64,000 bases of DNA from Pachysolen tannophilus NRRL Y-2460 (Eukaryota > Ascomycota > Pichiomycetes > Alaninales > Pachysolenaceae), in contig KV454012.1 in assembly GCA_001661245.1 (NCBI GenBank), forward strand, positions 344,941 through 408,940, in the 5' to 3' direction. Below the pieces are notes generated by a model that did not search any database, was not told where the DNA came from, and saw nothing but the letters and a program-made list of their open reading frames with translations. Shown in pieces: positions 23,131 through 32,169 of the stretch (position 1 is its first letter; the number at the start of each line of letters is the position of its first letter). Made by a program: the position numbers and the translations under genes.

Positions 23131-26100
23131 ATGGGTGACCATAAGGTGGATGATACAATTCGAATACCTAGAAGATCGTTTACTGCTTTTAGATTAACGT
23201 ATTGTACTTCAAGACAAATTTCGAAAAACTCAGAAGTTATCTTGTTGGGGCCAATTCCAAATATATGGGTTACAAGTAGGTCTTCAGTGGTTTTAAAATC
23301 AATGGCTCGGTTGTCTCATAGAGAGAAAGTTAAAGATGTAATTTATAGGAAATGCAGATCAGTTGATGAGACTCTCAAGGAATGGGAGGCTTTTGATCTG
23401 ACAAGTACAGAAGAAGAAGAGGAAGAAGAAGAGCTGCGGCGCGAGAGAGAGGTTCGCTCTACAATCAGTCCTCTGGTGCCTTTGAAAAAATTACCAGAAT
23501 TAACTATCCAAGGTTTTGAGAAAGCATCAGATAGTAGAAATGGTCATAGGCAAATTACTACAGGAGGCTCAACAAGTTCAGAAATTAACAATTCTTATAC
23601 AACAACTACTGCAACAGAAAATTCAGATTCTGTAGGTGTATATGCCAATCATAGTGTCATAAATAATGTTCTTCAACCTTTATTTAGATATGATTCAAAA
23701 ATATCAAAAAATACACACTCAAGGGGTAAAAAATTTAATGAAAGAAGAAGCATTGATGAAAATATCAATAGTCTGGAATATAAATCAAAAATAATAGGTT
23801 GGAATAACGATATTGAAGATTTATCAATACTAAGAGATTCTTTTAATTTAGAAAATGAAAATGAAAACGAAAATACTATAAAATTAACTACCTTACCACA
23901 AAATAATAATATAATTAATAATGATCAATATCGAATGCTTTCTCAAACTGGTGGACTTTCAAGTAGTACTCTTATTCATGATGATAAAGAAAAGAATAAA
24001 AAAATAAAATCATCCAATGTTGAACCAAATGGTTTCAACACTCAGCGGAACCTTAAATCATTAAATAATACTTCTCCTAAAACAGAAATTATAGACCCTG
24101 GTCCTAAATCCATTAATTCACAAATTTTAAGTCAAACAAAAAGGAATAACTCACTGCCAATATCAAGAAGGGTAGAACCCCAAATTAAAGAAAAGTTGAA
24201 TATAGATCAACAGCCGCTAATTTCTTCCATATATGCCAATATCCACGCACGACAGTTGGCTAATGAAAGTAAATATTCTGAAAAATCAAGTAATCTTCAA
24301 TCAGGTATATCCAATAACAATACTGAAAACTATGCAACAAAGTCGTTATCTTTATCATATAAAAGTGCAAAAGGTGATTTACTGCTAACTGATAGCAGCA
24401 AAACTCATGATCACGATCATGATCATGATCCAAATGTTGAAACTGTAAACTCTTCACTCAATAACGAAGATTCAATTTTGCTATTCCAAAAAAAGCTTCC
24501 ATTGAGGCAAAACATTTATGATGACCAAACTAATCAGGAATCTGAATTTTCTAAAAACTTACCTCAGGTATTGAACGGTGATAATAAAAAAACACAAACG
24601 AAAAGTCTGTCTCCTAGTTTTGAAGATAAAGCATCCTTAAATGCTTTCCTGACAACTTATTCAGTTCCTGGTGCCAGTTCATTATCTTCTAATTCTAATT
24701 CTTTGAGCTTAACAGATGATTCTCAAAAGCAAAAAAACAATCAAGTTCCAAAAACTTTACAACATTCCGAAGAAACTACAAAAAACGCAAGCTTTTTCAA
24801 AGTATCATTTGCTAACCCTGAAAAGAAAAGGACAAAAGGTTCAACGATCAGTAAACTTGGTGCTAATGGTGTTCTGATTAAAAAAATAAGACCCAAGCCT
24901 TTGAACGCAGAGCATCGATCATTGGTCTATCCAGTAGAGGCAAAACATTATCAAATATTGAAAAGATTAGAAAAAAGAGCTTTCAGCGTTAAACATAAAT
25001 TCACAAAAGAGGTTGAAAACTTGGAGAAAAAGAGACGTTTGAAACTGAAGCTAAAGAATTTTCAAAATGGATCAATTATAAAAGTGGAAAAAATGCTTGT
25101 TCTAGTTAAAACTTCTCTTTCTTCTATATGTCATACCGTAGCGGTTTCTGGCCTAATGGAGAACGAGGGGTGCGACACCAGAGTTGTTGAGAGATGGAAG
25201 GAATATATTGTGGTAGTAAGATCAACAGGTGACTTGGAAAATCCACTTTACATTCAATTTTACAGAAACAGGAAGATTCCAGAGAAACAGACATCACAGA
25301 AGAATGAATTTGATTTTAAATTAAATATTCATACTAGTATCGTTAAATTTTATAGCTCACTTGACAAGACAATTTCCATCACTATGAAAAATTCTGAGAA
25401 TGGTAGCTATATGTTTTATATATTGAGAACAAGTACTCAGTCTTCAGCAATACGATGGCATTCATTTTTTCAGGAAATTTTGGGTTACAAAGTGAAATCA
25501 AAGCTTAGGTTGGATCTCCCTGAGCTTGATGTATCTATGAATATAAGTATACCTTACTGTGATTTTGAAAGGATTATCAAAGAGGGTCAGAGGAGAAAAG
25601 AAGAGTTTGAAATATTAGTCAAAAATAAAGGATACAAAGTTGAACAAATAGCATTTTCAGATTACTTGATTAATATCATTGCGAAAAACTTGAAAGAGTG
25701 CAACTTGTATCATGAAAAGATAAAATTTTTGGAGTATCAGGATCATCTATTCTCTTTTGCATGGAAACATTATGATCGATTAGAATGGATATTTGGCGAA
25801 AATCAAAATTTACTATATGGAAAATGGTCAATGGGTTCAACGCATACGTTGGAATTTAGGTCAGCCAAACATTATCCAACAACTGTTTTAACAACTGAAG
25901 GAAGACATGTATCTGAGCCTATCCCAATAGAAGGATTTTTAGGCAGATTAACTTCAAGATCTGGAAAAGATATTTCTTCCTTTCTTAAAAAACCAATTTT
26001 CAAATTAAAGTACTTCTACACTAACGATAATATGTTAATGTTCTGTAAACCTTCAAGAGCCATACCCCCGTTGCCTGAATCAATCGATTTTGAATCTTGT

Positions 26101-27324
26101 TTTCAGAATGGCGAGAGACTCAAGGAAGTTATTAATTCGATGCCAGCAATTTATCAGAAAAACCCATTCAAGTTGGATGATAACGATCATATTGAGTGGC
26201 TAAAGCCAGGCATGAGTAAAGCTGAGTTTATCCAAAAGGACAGGCATGCGTTACAAGAAATGGAACGAAAAATATCTCTGGTTACCAGAGCAGATGGTTT
26301 AATTGATATGTGTCAAATAATACAGGTTAAATCAGTTCCAGTTAGTGAAATCAAAAATATAATCAAAACTGCTAGTAGTTTACTTTGGACTTCCTCGCCT
26401 ACTCATGTTAATGACATGAATTTAGTGGATGCTTGTTTTGATATAATATTGAATGATGGTGGAATTATTAGGTTACAGGCTCCTTCAAGATCTATTAAAT
26501 ATGAATGGATCGCCAAGTTAATTCAAATGAGAGATTATTGGATTCAAAGGAAAAAAGATGATTTATCGAGATTAATGAGAGTCAGGCAAAAAAACATGGA
26601 GATTTTACATGCTAGCGAATATGTTGAGTCTACAATTTCTCATTCTACACCTAAGTGGGAGACTTCAAGAGGTATTGCAGACTCCTATATATACAACGTC
26701 AGTGGTACGGCATTATCAAGATGTGTCGTGATGAGTGGAATCTTATATCAAAAACCTAAAAAGCATTCAGTTTTTACAAAATACTTTGTCGTATTATGTC
26801 CCGGGTTCATAATTTTATACAGTATGTTCAAAAGAAATCACTCAGGTTTTGTTAAAAGTACTACTGATTATAGACATTATTTAACAATTCCAGTCCATGA
26901 AAGCTATGTGTATTCAGGGATGAATACCACACTAGACTTACTAGATAGAAATGAAGAGTTTGATGAGATCCACCCGGGGCACTATTCGTTGCCAAGAATT
27001 TATCCTGATTTCTGGAAATCTTCAGAAGAAGAATCGGAAAGATGTTTTACCTTGTGGTTCGGTACCAAAAGAGCTATTGCAGGCAAAAAAGAGCATATAA
27101 ATAGGAGGACTAATGATAGTCACGCTAGCTTACAAAATTCACAAATAAATTCCTCTCGAAATCCTGGGTTAATCAGAATGGTAAATAGATTAGGAGTCAC
27201 TGGTAGAAGCATTGTGTTTATGGCAAGGTCAAGACAAGAAAGAGACTTGTGGGTTACAAGGTTACTCTCCCAGATTGAAAGGTTTGCGGTTTTAGATTAT
27301 GATGAGATCAAGTTGGTTCATTAG
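23131..27324 (+). CDS. SPO71: Spo71-like PH-domain protein
   Basis: Large protein of the Spo71 type, a sporulation factor known in S. cerevisiae to recruit Vps13 to the prospore membrane. The product is 1397 aa from the ATG at 23131 (MGDHKVDDTIRIPRRSFTAF). A conserved N-terminal block (about residues 8-85) is followed by a long Ser/Asn-rich linker. From about residue 640 to the end come folded segments: RWKEYIVVVRSTGDLENPLY (PH-like), the conserved FAWKHYDRLEWIFGENQN and KWSMGSTHTLEFRSAKHYP, and a final split PH domain (SGILYQKPKKHSVFTKYFVVLCPGF up to ARSRQERDLWVTRLL). In-frame CTG codons are frequent in the linker (about ten) and nearly absent from the folded half (one seen). The 3' end overlaps the next ORF. 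Assignment rests on remembered family features. Confidence 0.75.
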   Translation: MGDHKVDDTIRIPRRSFTAFRLTYCTSRQISKNSEVILLGPIPNIWVTSRSSVVLKSMARLSHREKVKDVIYRKCRSVDETLKEWEAFDLTSTEEEEEEEELRREREVRSTISPLVPLKKLPELTIQGFEKASDSRNGHRQITTGGSTSSEINNSYTTTTATENSDSVGVYANHSVINNVLQPLFRYDSKISKNTHSRGKKFNERRSIDENINSLEYKSKIIGWNNDIEDLSILRDSFNLENENENENTIKLTTLPQNNNIINNDQYRMLSQTGGLSSSTLIHDDKEKNKKIKSSNVEPNGFNTQRNLKSLNNTSPKTEIIDPGPKSINSQILSQTKRNNSLPISRRVEPQIKEKLNIDQQPLISSIYANIHARQLANESKYSEKSSNLQSGISNNNTENYATKSLSLSYKSAKGDLLLTDSSKTHDHDHDHDPNVETVNSSLNNEDSILLFQKKLPLRQNIYDDQTNQESEFSKNLPQVLNGDNKKTQTKSLSPSFEDKASLNAFLTTYSVPGASSLSSNSNSLSLTDDSQKQKNNQVPKTLQHSEETTKNASFFKVSFANPEKKRTKGSTISKLGANGVLIKKIRPKPLNAEHRSLVYPVEAKHYQILKRLEKRAFSVKHKFTKEVENLEKKRRLKLKLKNFQNGSIIKVEKMLVLVKTSLSSICHTVAVSGLMENEGCDTRVVERWKEYIVVVRSTGDLENPLYIQFYRNRKIPEKQTSQKNEFDFKLNIHTSIVKFYSSLDKTISITMKNSENGSYMFYILRTSTQSSAIRWHSFFQEILGYKVKSKLRLDLPELDVSMNISIPYCDFERIIKEGQRRKEEFEILVKNKGYKVEQIAFSDYLINIIAKNLKECNLYHEKIKFLEYQDHLFSFAWKHYDRLEWIFGENQNLLYGKWSMGSTHTLEFRSAKHYPTTVLTTEGRHVSEPIPIEGFLGRLTSRSGKDISSFLKKPIFKLKYFYTNDNMLMFCKPSRAIPPLPESIDFESCFQNGERLKEVINSMPAIYQKNPFKLDDNDHIEWLKPGMSKAEFIQKDRHALQEMERKISLVTRADGLIDMCQIIQVKSVPVSEIKNIIKTASSLLWTSSPTHVNDMNLVDACFDIILNDGGIIRLQAPSRSIKYEWIAKLIQMRDYWIQRKKDDLSRLMRVRQKNMEILHASEYVESTISHSTPKWETSRGIADSYIYNVSGTALSRCVVMSGILYQKPKKHSVFTKYFVVLCPGFIILYSMFKRNHSGFVKSTTDYRHYLTIPVHESYVYSGMNTTLDLLDRNEEFDEIHPGHYSLPRIYPDFWKSSEEESERCFTLWFGTKRAIAGKKEHINRRTNDSHASLQNSQINSSRNPGLIRMVNRLGVTGRSIVFMARSRQERDLWVTRLLSQIERFAVLDYDEIKLVH

Positions 27325-28744
27325 ATTTGTTTTTGAATATTTCCCATGTTTTATTGTTTCACTTCAAACACCAAAACCTTCGGTCTTAAAAATAGAAGCA
27401 TTAAATGCAGATGACCAGTATTTAAGCAGCGATAATGCATCTGTTGTGGAAAAATGGGGGGCCGCATTGAGCGATTTGGAAATGTTGTTTCCGAACGAAT
27501 TCCTAACTGGAACAATTGAATTATCTGACATTGGAGATGAAGATTGTTCTGCCTCGACTATACAACGAAATTCATTGGCAACTACTATAGGAAGAGATGA
27601 AAATTTCCAGATTTCGGATGTTAATATGCTGAGTTTGAGTGCTAATTTATTAAACATCTCGACAAGATCTTCTTATTTCCCACGGAAATCGCAAAACGCC
27701 ATTATCCTTATTCTAAATCAATATAACATGTCACAGAATTCAGTAACAATTTTCAAAAATATAATTAGAGCTTTAGCATTGATTGAGTTAGAAATTTTTT
27801 TTGTGTCGACAGAAAAAGTATCATTATCGCTTGAATCAGGTTATAAATCAAAGGCAGTTATCTTGAAGAATAACTGTGAACAGGAACTTATTGATGCGTT
27901 GGATAAAGGGAAGGATAACAGTTCTTTTTCAAACCAAGAAGGAAACTTATCAACGGTAATAAATGAATATTTGCTGGAATGTAAATATCCATTAGAGCAG
28001 ATTGCAACTGTGGTTTTATCAAATTTATCGCTAAACTTGAATAATTTTCCAACCATAAAGAATATATTTATTGAAATTGGCGTTGTAAATAATAAGAATA
28101 GCCCACTTGAAATATATTCGTACCCTCAAGATAGGACCACGGTCAAGTTAAATTCTTGGGATGATGTGATGGAAAGAATATGCGGTGAATTAGATTTGTC
28201 TTTTGATCGAATTAATGATAATGATCAACAACAAGAAAACAGAAACTCTATCAAAAGTATTTTTGGTTTTGGTTTTGGTTTTGGTACTGGTACTGGTAAG
28301 AATATCTCTCCCAGGCAATCCGAAGATAGTTCACTTAAAAAACAGAACCTAGGATTACCAATTACTGATGATTTCAGTAAGCATGATTCGGAAAGTATTT
28401 CTTCAGAGAGTGACTCAGATGCTGAAGTAATTGACGAATTATTAGAAAATTTTGATACCAGCGATATTGATGCAGATTCAACTACATACAAGGATACCTA
28501 TCCCAACACTAACAAACCAGTTGACTTGTTTTGTGAACTGATTAATTCAGAAGATAAAAAAGCGAATGCGATTGAAAACATTGATACATCTGCCTTAAAT
28601 CCAAGAATCTGGTCTGAAAATTCAAAATTGAATTACAAAATTGAAAGTAGGCAGAGAATGGACAATAGTTCAGGTAGATGGAGTTCGCTTTTTTCAGATA
28701 TTGACCGTGCTCTATATGAAACTTCTAAATCCCCATATGAGTAA
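27299..28744 (+). CDS. hypothetical protein overlapping the SPO71-like 3' end
   Basis: I do not recognise this product (481 aa from the first ATG). The ORF opens 26 nt before the SPO71-like stop, in another frame. A hydrophobic N-terminus (WFIRFVFEYFPCFIVSL) could be a signal anchor if that start is used, but protein-coding overlaps are rare in yeast. Met at 27482 (MLFPNEFLTG) is a safer start. The middle has alternating hydrophobic segments (SVTIFKNIIRALALIELEIFF, FPTIKNIFIEIGVV) suggesting a folded alpha/beta region. A short Gly/Phe run (FGFGFGFGTGTG, about 28262-28295) and a Ser/Asp-rich acidic tail follow. No branch site was found that would join it to the upstream gene. Confidence 0.6.
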   Translation: MMRSSWFIRFVFEYFPCFIVSLQTPKPSVLKIEALNADDQYLSSDNASVVEKWGAALSDLEMLFPNEFLTGTIELSDIGDEDCSASTIQRNSLATTIGRDENFQISDVNMLSLSANLLNISTRSSYFPRKSQNAIILILNQYNMSQNSVTIFKNIIRALALIELEIFFVSTEKVSLSLESGYKSKAVILKNNCEQELIDALDKGKDNSSFSNQEGNLSTVINEYLLECKYPLEQIATVVLSNLSLNLNNFPTIKNIFIEIGVVNNKNSPLEIYSYPQDRTTVKLNSWDDVMERICGELDLSFDRINDNDQQQENRNSIKSIFGFGFGFGTGTGKNISPRQSEDSSLKKQNLGLPITDDFSKHDSESISSESDSDAEVIDELLENFDTSDIDADSTTYKDTYPNTNKPVDLFCELINSEDKKANAIENIDTSALNPRIWSENSKLNYKIESRQRMDNSSGRWSSLFSDIDRALYETSKSPYE

Positions 28745-29055
28745 AACCTTCCTTTGCATAGTTCAAGTTAGACATTAATCATTAATTGATATGGGAAAAA
28801 AAACAACAGATTTCGGATAACTACAAATTTTTCTACCACCTATGTAATATTTTCATAATCCTTTGTGACAAATTTGAAATTACTTTACATAGAATGTACA
28901 TAAGACACTTGAATATAAATATACATCTTTTTTATATTCCAGATAATAGTTGAGGTATATCAATCAATCAAACTTTTTAGGCTTTTTAGTTATATCCAAA
29001 TTTATAGTATGACAACCAACCTGTAAGCTTCAAATTTTACACATCTTCATAAATA
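28745..29055. other. intergenic, upstream of tRNA-Ser
   Basis: About 310 bp AT-rich spacer; no gene seen. Confidence 0.5.
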
Positions 29056-29137
29056 GGCAACGTGGCCGAGCGGTTAAGGCGAAAGATTAGAAATCTTTTG
29101 GGATTTTCCCGCGCAGGTTCGAGTCCTGCCGTTGTCG
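29056..29137 (+). tRNA. tRNA-Ser (anticodon AGA)
   Basis: 82-nt class II tRNA. The acceptor stem GGCAACG pairs with CGTTGTC with one G-U, and the discriminator base is G. A box is TGGCCGAGCGG; anticodon loop ATTAGAAAT gives AGA; a long variable arm is present; the T arm is GCAGGTTCGAGTCCTGC, containing B box GGTTCGAGTCC. A T run downstream serves as the Pol III terminator. No intron. It reads UCN codons, not CUG. Confidence 0.97.
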
Positions 29138-29254
29138 TTTATTTTTTATTCTCTAATTTTTTTTTTTTCCTTTTTAGGAAGATACGTATGCATAAGAAAT
29201 CATGTTTAATACCTTTTACCTAAAATTCTATTTAATTAGCAAAAGCAAAACACT

Positions 29255-30901
29255 CTATAAATTTGAATTGATGCAAAAATTTGCCTTTATACCCAGTGGT
29301 GAAGAAGCAGGACTTGAAGCATTGTGATCAACATTATTCAGCAATTTGATTGTATAATAATCGTTATAATCTGAATTAACAATCAACAATTGAAAACTAA
29401 ATAAGTAGCAATATTTGTTTGACCAGTTTTTACCATCTTTTGAAACTAAAAGTTTATCAGCTAATCTTAATAATCCAAAAGAATCGACTATGGATTCACT
29501 TATTTCCCTTTTAACTTTTTGTTTTTCAAAATTTCTAGTTAAATCAGCTATAAATCTTGAACGAAGTAATGCCAATGGTATACTATTATTGAAAGATTTT
29601 TGTGTGTGAATAGAACTAAAGACTTTTGTCTTTGTAGAAGTTGGGGATGAAATTGGTGATTTTGAAGCTGATGAAATAATTGATGACATTGCTGATATTG
29701 AAGAACCTCTTGAAGCTTTTCTATGATGTAATGATGCTATCCCAGACGCCACAAGTCTTTTGTCTGGAATATCAATTGATAAATCAGAATTTGGTCTAAT
29801 TTTACCTTTTCTTGAAGAAGATGATGGGGTTGTTGAACTAATGATGGAAGGGCTTAATCGTAATTTTGGAGTTGTTGTTATTCTTTTATTTTGATCTTTT
29901 TTAGATATGGAAGTTGGTAACGAGATTTTAGAATTCTCAAGTAATTGTTTTGTTAAAATCGAATCTGCAGTATTATCATCACTTGGAATAGCCTCTTGAT
30001 TACATTTTTTACATATAGGAAATATTGATCTACCATTTGTATTTTTTAATCCATTTGAAATTTTTCCTAGATCATCAAAAGTTTCTTCTTCAATAACAAT
30101 GTTTTTAGGTGTTTCAACTGTTGAAAATTCTATTGCAACGTTAAAACATTGTTCATGACAAGTATCACCACATTTTAGTTCTATAATTTTTTCTGAAATA
30201 TCTGTTGAAGTTAAAACAGATTCTAAAGGTTCATCACAAAAAACGCACCGTATTCCAAGTAAATTTTTACGTTGTCTTGGAGATTGATTATAAGCAAATG
30301 GTTGAACTCTTGGAGGTGAAGATAATCTAGAAATAGAAGAAGTTGGAAACTTGATTCTTGGTTCTGATGAAGGTACGTTACGTATATGACGTACTGGAGT
30401 TCTAAAAGGATCTGGTAAATCTTGAATTTCAAAAGTGGGTTTATTGATTCTTGGGAACGGGGACTGAGAAATTTCTGGAACTTCTATCTTTGGCATTGAT
30501 GTTGATTTTGAAATATTTGCAGCTGGAAGTAATTTATTATTATTATTAAATTTTGATTTTTTCTTGAAAAACAATGATGGAGAACTAGGCATTTTCCTAT
30601 GAGTATTATTACCATTACCAGCAACTGCATTACGAGAAACTGAATTACCACTGACTTTAGCATCAGTGTGCCTGCTTAAATTATTCGTTAAAGCATTCAA
30701 AGATTCTTCATCAATTAAACTTCCTGGTGGTATTATTGATTTCTTATTCTTATTAATATTATCACCACCATGTGATCCAGGTGATGAAAACCTTGTCTTT
30801 GGCTTCCAACTTGTAGATAATGACGGCGAAACCGAATCCATCTTATCTATATCTCGATCTATTATATTATTACTATTTTTTCTTTTAGGTTTCAATGACA
30901 T
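29255..30901 (-). CDS. STE5: Ste5-like MAPK scaffold, short form (RING-H2 plus partial PH)
   Basis: 548-aa protein resembling the pheromone MAP-kinase scaffold Ste5 (related to Far1). A basic N-terminus (LKPKRK) and the patch SPSLFFKKKSKFNNNNK resemble membrane/nuclear-targeting sequences of this family. A RING-H2 spans about residues 215-300: C-x2-C (IRCVFCDEP), C-x3-C-H-x2-C (KCGDTCHEQCF) and C-x2-C (FPICKKCNQEA). After a Ser-rich linker comes the start of a PH domain (LLRLADKLLVSKDGKNW, KYCYLFSFQLLIVNSDYND). The frame ends at FCINSNL, before the final PH strand and helix and with no vWA-like C-terminal domain, so it is far shorter than the 917-aa S. cerevisiae protein; Candida forms are also short. 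The tRNA-Ser gene lies 117 bp past the stop. Far1 is the alternative, as it shares RING and PH. Confidence 0.75.
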   Translation of the reverse strand: MSLKPKRKNSNNIIDRDIDKMDSVSPSLSTSWKPKTRFSSPGSHGGDNINKNKKSIIPPGSLIDEESLNALTNNLSRHTDAKVSGNSVSRNAVAGNGNNTHRKMPSSPSLFFKKKSKFNNNNKLLPAANISKSTSMPKIEVPEISQSPFPRINKPTFEIQDLPDPFRTPVRHIRNVPSSEPRIKFPTSSISRLSSPPRVQPFAYNQSPRQRKNLLGIRCVFCDEPLESVLTSTDISEKIIELKCGDTCHEQCFNVAIEFSTVETPKNIVIEEETFDDLGKISNGLKNTNGRSIFPICKKCNQEAIPSDDNTADSILTKQLLENSKISLPTSISKKDQNKRITTTPKLRLSPSIISSTTPSSSSRKGKIRPNSDLSIDIPDKRLVASGIASLHHRKASRGSSISAMSSIISSASKSPISSPTSTKTKVFSSIHTQKSFNNSIPLALLRSRFIADLTRNFEKQKVKREISESIVDSFGLLRLADKLLVSKDGKNWSNKYCYLFSFQLLIVNSDYNDYYTIKLLNNVDHNASSPASSPLGIKANFCINSNL

Positions 30902-31380
30902 ACTTAATGTTAAGAAGTCTCCAGCCTTAACTTAACTTTTTTTTCTTTATTTTTATTTTTGGTGATTTTTTTTTCTGCAAGAAAATTTATTTTACTTCAA
31001 AAATTGATCCCATCAGTAAAAATTATATTTTCAAATTGTTTTTTTTTTAATTTTATTATCTCTATCAAATATTCTCCTTATCTGATGATCTATAATGAGG
31101 TGTATATTATATTATAAATTTTTTTTTTTAATTTTTTATTTTAAAGTGCCTCAACCGATCATTTGATGAAGTACTATTGATTTCTAAGATGAAAAAAAAG
31201 AATAAAATTTTTTAAAAAGATAGTAGTAGTTGTATAAATTTAGCGGTATACTTGAGGCAGTCTTGTTTCACCTTCTCACAACTGCCCCTTACAAAATGAG
31301 GACAGCCACATAAAAGAACCCCGAAAGAATCAAGCTAAATTAAAACGTCCACATTTCATACTTTGATTTACTTAGGTCTA

Positions 31381-31460
31381 TCTAAGTAAAACCTAAGTAA
31401 GACTAAGTAAGACTAAGCAAGCTAAGGCAGTTTAAGGCTGGTTAAGGCAAGTTTAGGCAA
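31381..31460. repeat. eight-unit 10-bp phased TAAG repeat array
   Basis: Eight consecutive 10-bp units all carry TAAG (TTAG in the last) at the same offset. They begin as CTAAGTAA units and drift to TAAGGCAA-type units. Just upstream at 31368-31375 is TTACTTAG, the reverse complement of the first unit core CTAAGTAA. The 10-bp period is about one DNA helical turn, so a bound protein would sit on one face. Confidence 0.85.
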
Positions 31461-31551
31461 GGTCCCAAAATTGATGGTCTTGAATAGTTTTAAATATCAT
31501 GTAATTCAACTAATTGTAACCAAGGTATTAAAGATTTTTCAAGCATATTTG

Positions 31552-31584
31552 ACATATTTGACATATTTAATATGTCAAATATGT
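31552..31584. repeat. 33-bp perfect palindrome in promoter region
   Basis: The 16-bp left arm ACATATTTGACATATT (31552-31567), one central T, and its exact reverse complement (31569-31584). Within the arm, CATATTTGA is also tandemly repeated just upstream. It could be a multi-site operator for a dimeric factor or a cruciform-forming element. Confidence 0.85.
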
Positions 31585-32169
31585 TTGATATACTGCATGT
31601 CTTTTAATTAAAAGGGCAATTAATTGTGTCCATCCAATTTTATTAGTTTTTGGCAGTTGTATCTGCTGGACGGAGGAATCAACTAAACAGGCAGTCCGAA
31701 GAGGGCAGCAGTTAATTGCAGTCAATTGCAGGTAGCCAAGTGGAAGCTGACAGGTTGCCGCCGGCGGAAAGCAAAAGGGGCGGTTTCATTTTTGGTTCAA
31801 TTTTATTTTATTTCCCCTTCACTTCCCACCCCTGCCGCCCTAAACCTCATTTTTTTTTCTTCTTCATTTTACGGGCGTTATTGCTTTCTTTTCTACTTTT
31901 TTTCTGCTTTTGGGCGGATTGGTAAAATCCGCGTACTCGATAGAGAGAAGCCCATTTAGTGGAAGATTTTTTTCTTTTTTACCGTAGAAGAAAGAAAGAA
32001 AGAAAGCAAAGGTTTTTAATTTTAACTATTTTTTTATTATTTTTTTATTTAATCATTTTATCAATTCAATTCAACTTAATTCAACTTAAATCAATTCAAA
32101 TCAATTCAATTTAATTTGATCAATTGAGGGTTTCTTTTTTTTTTTCTTTTTTAAATTTGATTATTGAAA

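Larger units (their letters stand above)
30902..32169. promoter_or_regulatory. STE5-like/PDA1 divergent promoter region
   Basis: 1.27 kb between divergent genes. The central part holds a 10-bp phased repeat array and a long palindrome, listed separately. A GC-richer block (about 31660-31850) contains several chance open frames I do not call. Poly-T/A tracts precede PDA1. Confidence 0.6.

Noticed and set aside
27299-27400. SPO71-like and the following ORF as one gene joined by an intron
   Set aside because: No TACTAAC-like branch with a donor/acceptor pair near the junction; the SPO71-like C-terminus looks complete.
31716-31959. Overlapping ORFs of 69 and 77 aa upstream of PDA1
   Set aside because: Two frames of the same GC-richer, T-rich promoter block, no family features, ends in Phe runs.
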